From: Anaerolineales bacterium UBA2232
GTDB taxonomy: Bacteria > Chloroflexota > Anaerolineae > UBA2200
Direction: 5' to 3'
Length of the DNA stretch: 5,505 nucleotides
Assembly: GCA_002348045.1 (NCBI GenBank)
Contig: DDYO01000281.1
Span: 1-5,505 of the forward strand
Below the pieces are notes generated by a model that did not search any database, was not told where the DNA came from, and saw only the letters and a list, made by a program, of their open reading frames with translations. The position numbers and the translations under genes are program-made. Positions 4,573-5,505 of the stretch are shown here, piece by piece; the stretch's first letter is position 1, and every line of letters begins with the position of its first letter.

Positions 4573-4617
4573 CCACCGCTTTTCCCCGTGTGCAAATAAC
4601 ACAAAAGCAGGAGGTGG
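4573..4617 (+). promoter_or_regulatory. Leader hairpin that includes the ribosome site
   Basis: Three arms pair in order: CCACC (4573-4577) with GGTGG (4613-4617), GCTTTT (4578-4583) with AAAAGC (4603-4608), and GTGT (4588-4591) with ACAC (4599-4602). A CCCC bulge (4584-4587) lies on one side and AGGA (4609-4612) on the other. The AGGAGG site (4609-4614) of the ATG at 4620 is thus half bulged and half paired. This could limit or switch translation of the cysteine-rich gene. Not energy-tested. Confidence 0.45.
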
Positions 4618-4619
4618 CT

Positions 4620-4763
4620 ATGAAGAAAAACCGTGGGTAGTCGGTGACCCGGCTACGATCTCCCACAAATGGTACACCATGTCTCCCAACTTGCGGTTGT
4701 GTAAGTGCGGCACATGTGATACATGCAGCCCCCTACAGCCGATTCGAAAATATGGAGGTATGA
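4620..4763 (+). CDS. Cysteine-rich small protein, frame broken just after the start
   Basis: ATG 4620 has an ideal AGGAGG (4609-4614, five-base gap), but its frame stops after six codons (MKKNRG, TAG 4638-4640). The -1 frame continues sensibly as KPWVVGDPATISHKWYTMSP, NLRLCKCGTCDTCSPLQPIR, with a CxCxxCxxC cluster typical of small zinc proteins. One extra A in the A5 run 4626-4630 would join start and body. The -1 frame has no stop before 4879 and would overlap the next gene by over 100 bases. The ATG frame has a TGA at 4761-4763 exactly before ATG 4764, so the true end may need a second one-base change near AAAA 4747-4750. A decayed gene, sequence errors or frameshifting are all possible. 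Confidence 0.4.
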
Positions 4764-5138
4764 ATGGAGATCGCGAGAGCGTTACGAGTTGTGGACCTCT
4801 TGAAAAAAGAGGCAGGGAACATGACACTTTTGCAGACGCAGATACTGTTGGCTGTTATGGATGCCGAGGGGAGCAGTGAGCTCACTCAGCCCGAGCTGGC
4901 TAAACGGTTCGAAACGACTGTGGCAAGTGTCAGTAGATCAATCGATAAATTGGCGCTGGGGACCGTGCTGGACCCCACCACCAAAGCTTATAGGATAGGG
5001 CCGGAGCTGCTCTCAAAAAGTTTGAGAGCACGGCGGATTTTAGAACCCAAGCGGTGCGTCTATCTGAGCGCGGCAGGGAGTTGCGGCGGAAGCTGGCGCA
5101 CCTCCGGTAAGGAGGTACTTAATGATTATCCCCGTTGA
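4764..5138 (+). CDS. MarR-like winged-helix regulator, tail out of frame in this sequence
   Basis: Residues 20-63 (MTLLQTQILLAVMDAEGS; ELTQPELAKRFETTVASVSR, SIDKL) match the MarR helix-turn-helix: a first helix, 'L-T-Q-x-E-L-A', and a recognition helix with V-A-S-V-S-R. MarR proteins are dimeric repressors, often released by small ligands. As written the frame runs to 5138, ending in an odd Ser/Gly-rich tail. The -1 frame from 5018 instead gives QAVRLSERGRELRRKL, the standard MarR wing end and C-terminal helix, closing at TAA 5108-5110. The intact protein would have about 115 residues, somewhat short for MarR (usually 135-160) because the N-terminal dimer helix is reduced. ATG 4764 lies five bases after GGAGG (4754-4758). 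It probably regulates its own cluster. Confidence 0.7.
   Translation: MEIARALRVVDLLKKEAGNMTLLQTQILLAVMDAEGSSELTQPELAKRFETTVASVSRSIDKLALGTVLDPTTKAYRIGPELLSKSLRARRILEPKRCVYLSAAGSCGGSWRTSGKEVLNDYPR
5015..5110 (+). other. -1-frame continuation of the MarR-like gene
   Basis: Starting at the A5 run (5015-5019), the -1 frame reads KKFESTADFRTQAVRLSERG then RELRRKLAHLR and stops at TAA 5108-5110. The 'V-R-L-S-E-R-G-R-E-L' segment is the most MarR-diagnostic part of the locus. Its TAA overlaps AAGGAGG (5109-5115), the ribosome site of the gene at 5122, which is the normal packing elsewhere in this window. The ATG frame would overlap that gene by 17 bases. One added A in the run, or a -1 slip on AAA, joins both halves. 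Confidence 0.65.
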
Positions 5139-5343
5139 TGGTATGGAGCTGGAGATCGACCCTGGATTTTGTATGTCTTACGGGCGCAGCATAGAGGATG
5201 GAGAAATTGACATCTACTACCGGTGGGACGCGCTGAGTGAAGATATCCAGCAGCTGCTGACCATGATCCACCAGCGAGCCTCATGCACGGTTCTGCTTCA
5301 CAAGATACTGGTATGGTTGCAGGAGCATAAGGAGGCTGCATAG
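5122..5343 (+). CDS. Hypothetical protein, 73 aa
   Basis: Not recognised. ATG 5122 lies six bases after AAGGAGG (5109-5115). The product is acidic in its first half (MELEIDPG; SIEDGEIDIYYRWDALSEDI) and helical at the end (TVLLHKILVWLQEHKEAA). Two cysteines (residues 17 and 55) are not paired. Its position directly behind the MarR-like gene, ahead of a strong terminator, suggests it belongs to the same transcript. It may be a partner or target of the regulator, but nothing in the sequence shows this. Confidence 0.7.
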   Translation: MIIPVDGMELEIDPGFCMSYGRSIEDGEIDIYYRWDALSEDIQQLLTMIHQRASCTVLLHKILVWLQEHKEAA

Positions 5344-5364
5344 CAAGAGCGGGATGACAATTCT

Positions 5365-5398
5365 GGGTGGAGGAAGGTACCCCTCCACCCTTTTTTTT
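5365..5398 (+). terminator. Intrinsic terminator
   Basis: GGGTGGAGG (5365-5373) pairs with CCTCCACCC (5382-5390), a nine-base-pair stem around AAGGTACC, followed directly by eight T (5391-5398). It lies 22 bases after the stop of the preceding gene and ends the 4620-5343 cluster. It is the only hairpin in the window with a proper T tract. Confidence 0.92.
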
Positions 5399-5407
5399 AA
5401 CCTCAAG

Positions 5408-5423
5408 CTTACGGAGGCGTAAG
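5408..5423 (+). promoter_or_regulatory. Hairpin presenting a GAGG ribosome site in its loop
   Basis: CTTACG (5408-5413) pairs with CGTAAG (5418-5423), leaving exactly GAGG (5414-5417) as the loop, twelve bases before ATG 5430. A weaker AAGG at 5421-5424 is the alternative ribosome site. The structure could expose or restrict the Shine-Dalgarno. Confidence 0.4.
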
Positions 5424-5429
5424 GCAAAG

Positions 5430-5505
5430 ATGCAAGTAGTATTCAAGAACGACACTCGATCCTTTGGCTCCTGCCACTGGGGGCGCGTGGAACATCGACA
5501 ACCAG
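5430..5505 (+). CDS. Start of a further gene (partial, N-terminal 25 codons)
   Basis: From ATG 5430 the frame is open to the window edge: MQVVFKNDTRSFGSCHWGRV and onward. It is preceded by the hairpin-held GAGG at 5414-5417 and follows the terminator, so it would need its own promoter, and none is visible in the 30 bases between. Too short to assign. Confidence 0.45.
   Translation, partial: MQVVFKNDTRSFGSCHWGRVEHRQP

Noticed and set aside
1..5505. CRISPR array, insertion sequence or direct-repeat origin
   Set aside because: No regularly spaced direct repeats, transposase, terminal inverted repeats or iteron series are visible.

Overview
This window looks like a bacteriophage (or phage-like plasmid) accessory/early region. 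About sixteen short genes all lie on the + strand. Most are under 120 codons, most have a strong GGAGG-type ribosome site, and several are joined by ATGA stop/start overlaps. The only proteins I can place in families with confidence are a full-length DUF932 'phage/plasmid-like' protein (2038-2934), a DUF2786-like protein just before it (1592-2026), a MarR-like winged-helix regulator (4764 to about 5110) and a small zinc-ribbon protein (3012-3194). No structural, packaging or lysis gene is visible. The host cannot be named. The moderately high GC and GC-rich third positions suggest a GC-rich bacterium.

Layout. 1-224: possible end of an upstream gene, then two hairpins and a CA-rich leader. 225-1035: four overlapping or closely packed hypothetical genes. 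1107-1278: a small gene (or two) with a cysteine-rich product whose frame is broken by one base. 1350-2934: small predicted lipoprotein, DUF2786-like gene, DUF932 gene. 3012-3753: zinc-ribbon protein, a basic helical protein and a small unknown protein. 3754-3991: about 240 bases without a convincing gene but with many nested inverted repeats. 3992-4531: two hypothetical genes, the second with a nine-base match to the 16S anti-Shine-Dalgarno. 4532-5343: promoter-like sequence, a leader hairpin that takes in the ribosome site, a frame-broken cysteine-rich gene, the frame-broken MarR-like gene and one more hypothetical. 5365-5398: the only intrinsic terminator with a clear U tract. 5430-5505: start of a further gene.

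The gene blocks form repeating units. Five of the blocks (starting 225, 1107, 1350, 3012, 3992) are preceded by a GC-rich hairpin without a U tract, then a G/T-poor CA-rich spacer, then a strong ribosome site. This looks like a deliberate RNA-level layout (processed or stabilised 3' ends plus unstructured ribosome loading sites), though that reading is inference.

The most notable anomaly is that three separate genes (1169, 4620 and 4764) each need one extra A in an A run, equivalent to a -1 shift, to give a sensible protein. Either this sequence under-calls A runs, or the element uses slippage. GATC is also strongly over-represented (about 62 by hand count, against at most about 21 expected), except in a gap of about 480 bases over the noncoding region and the gene after it.
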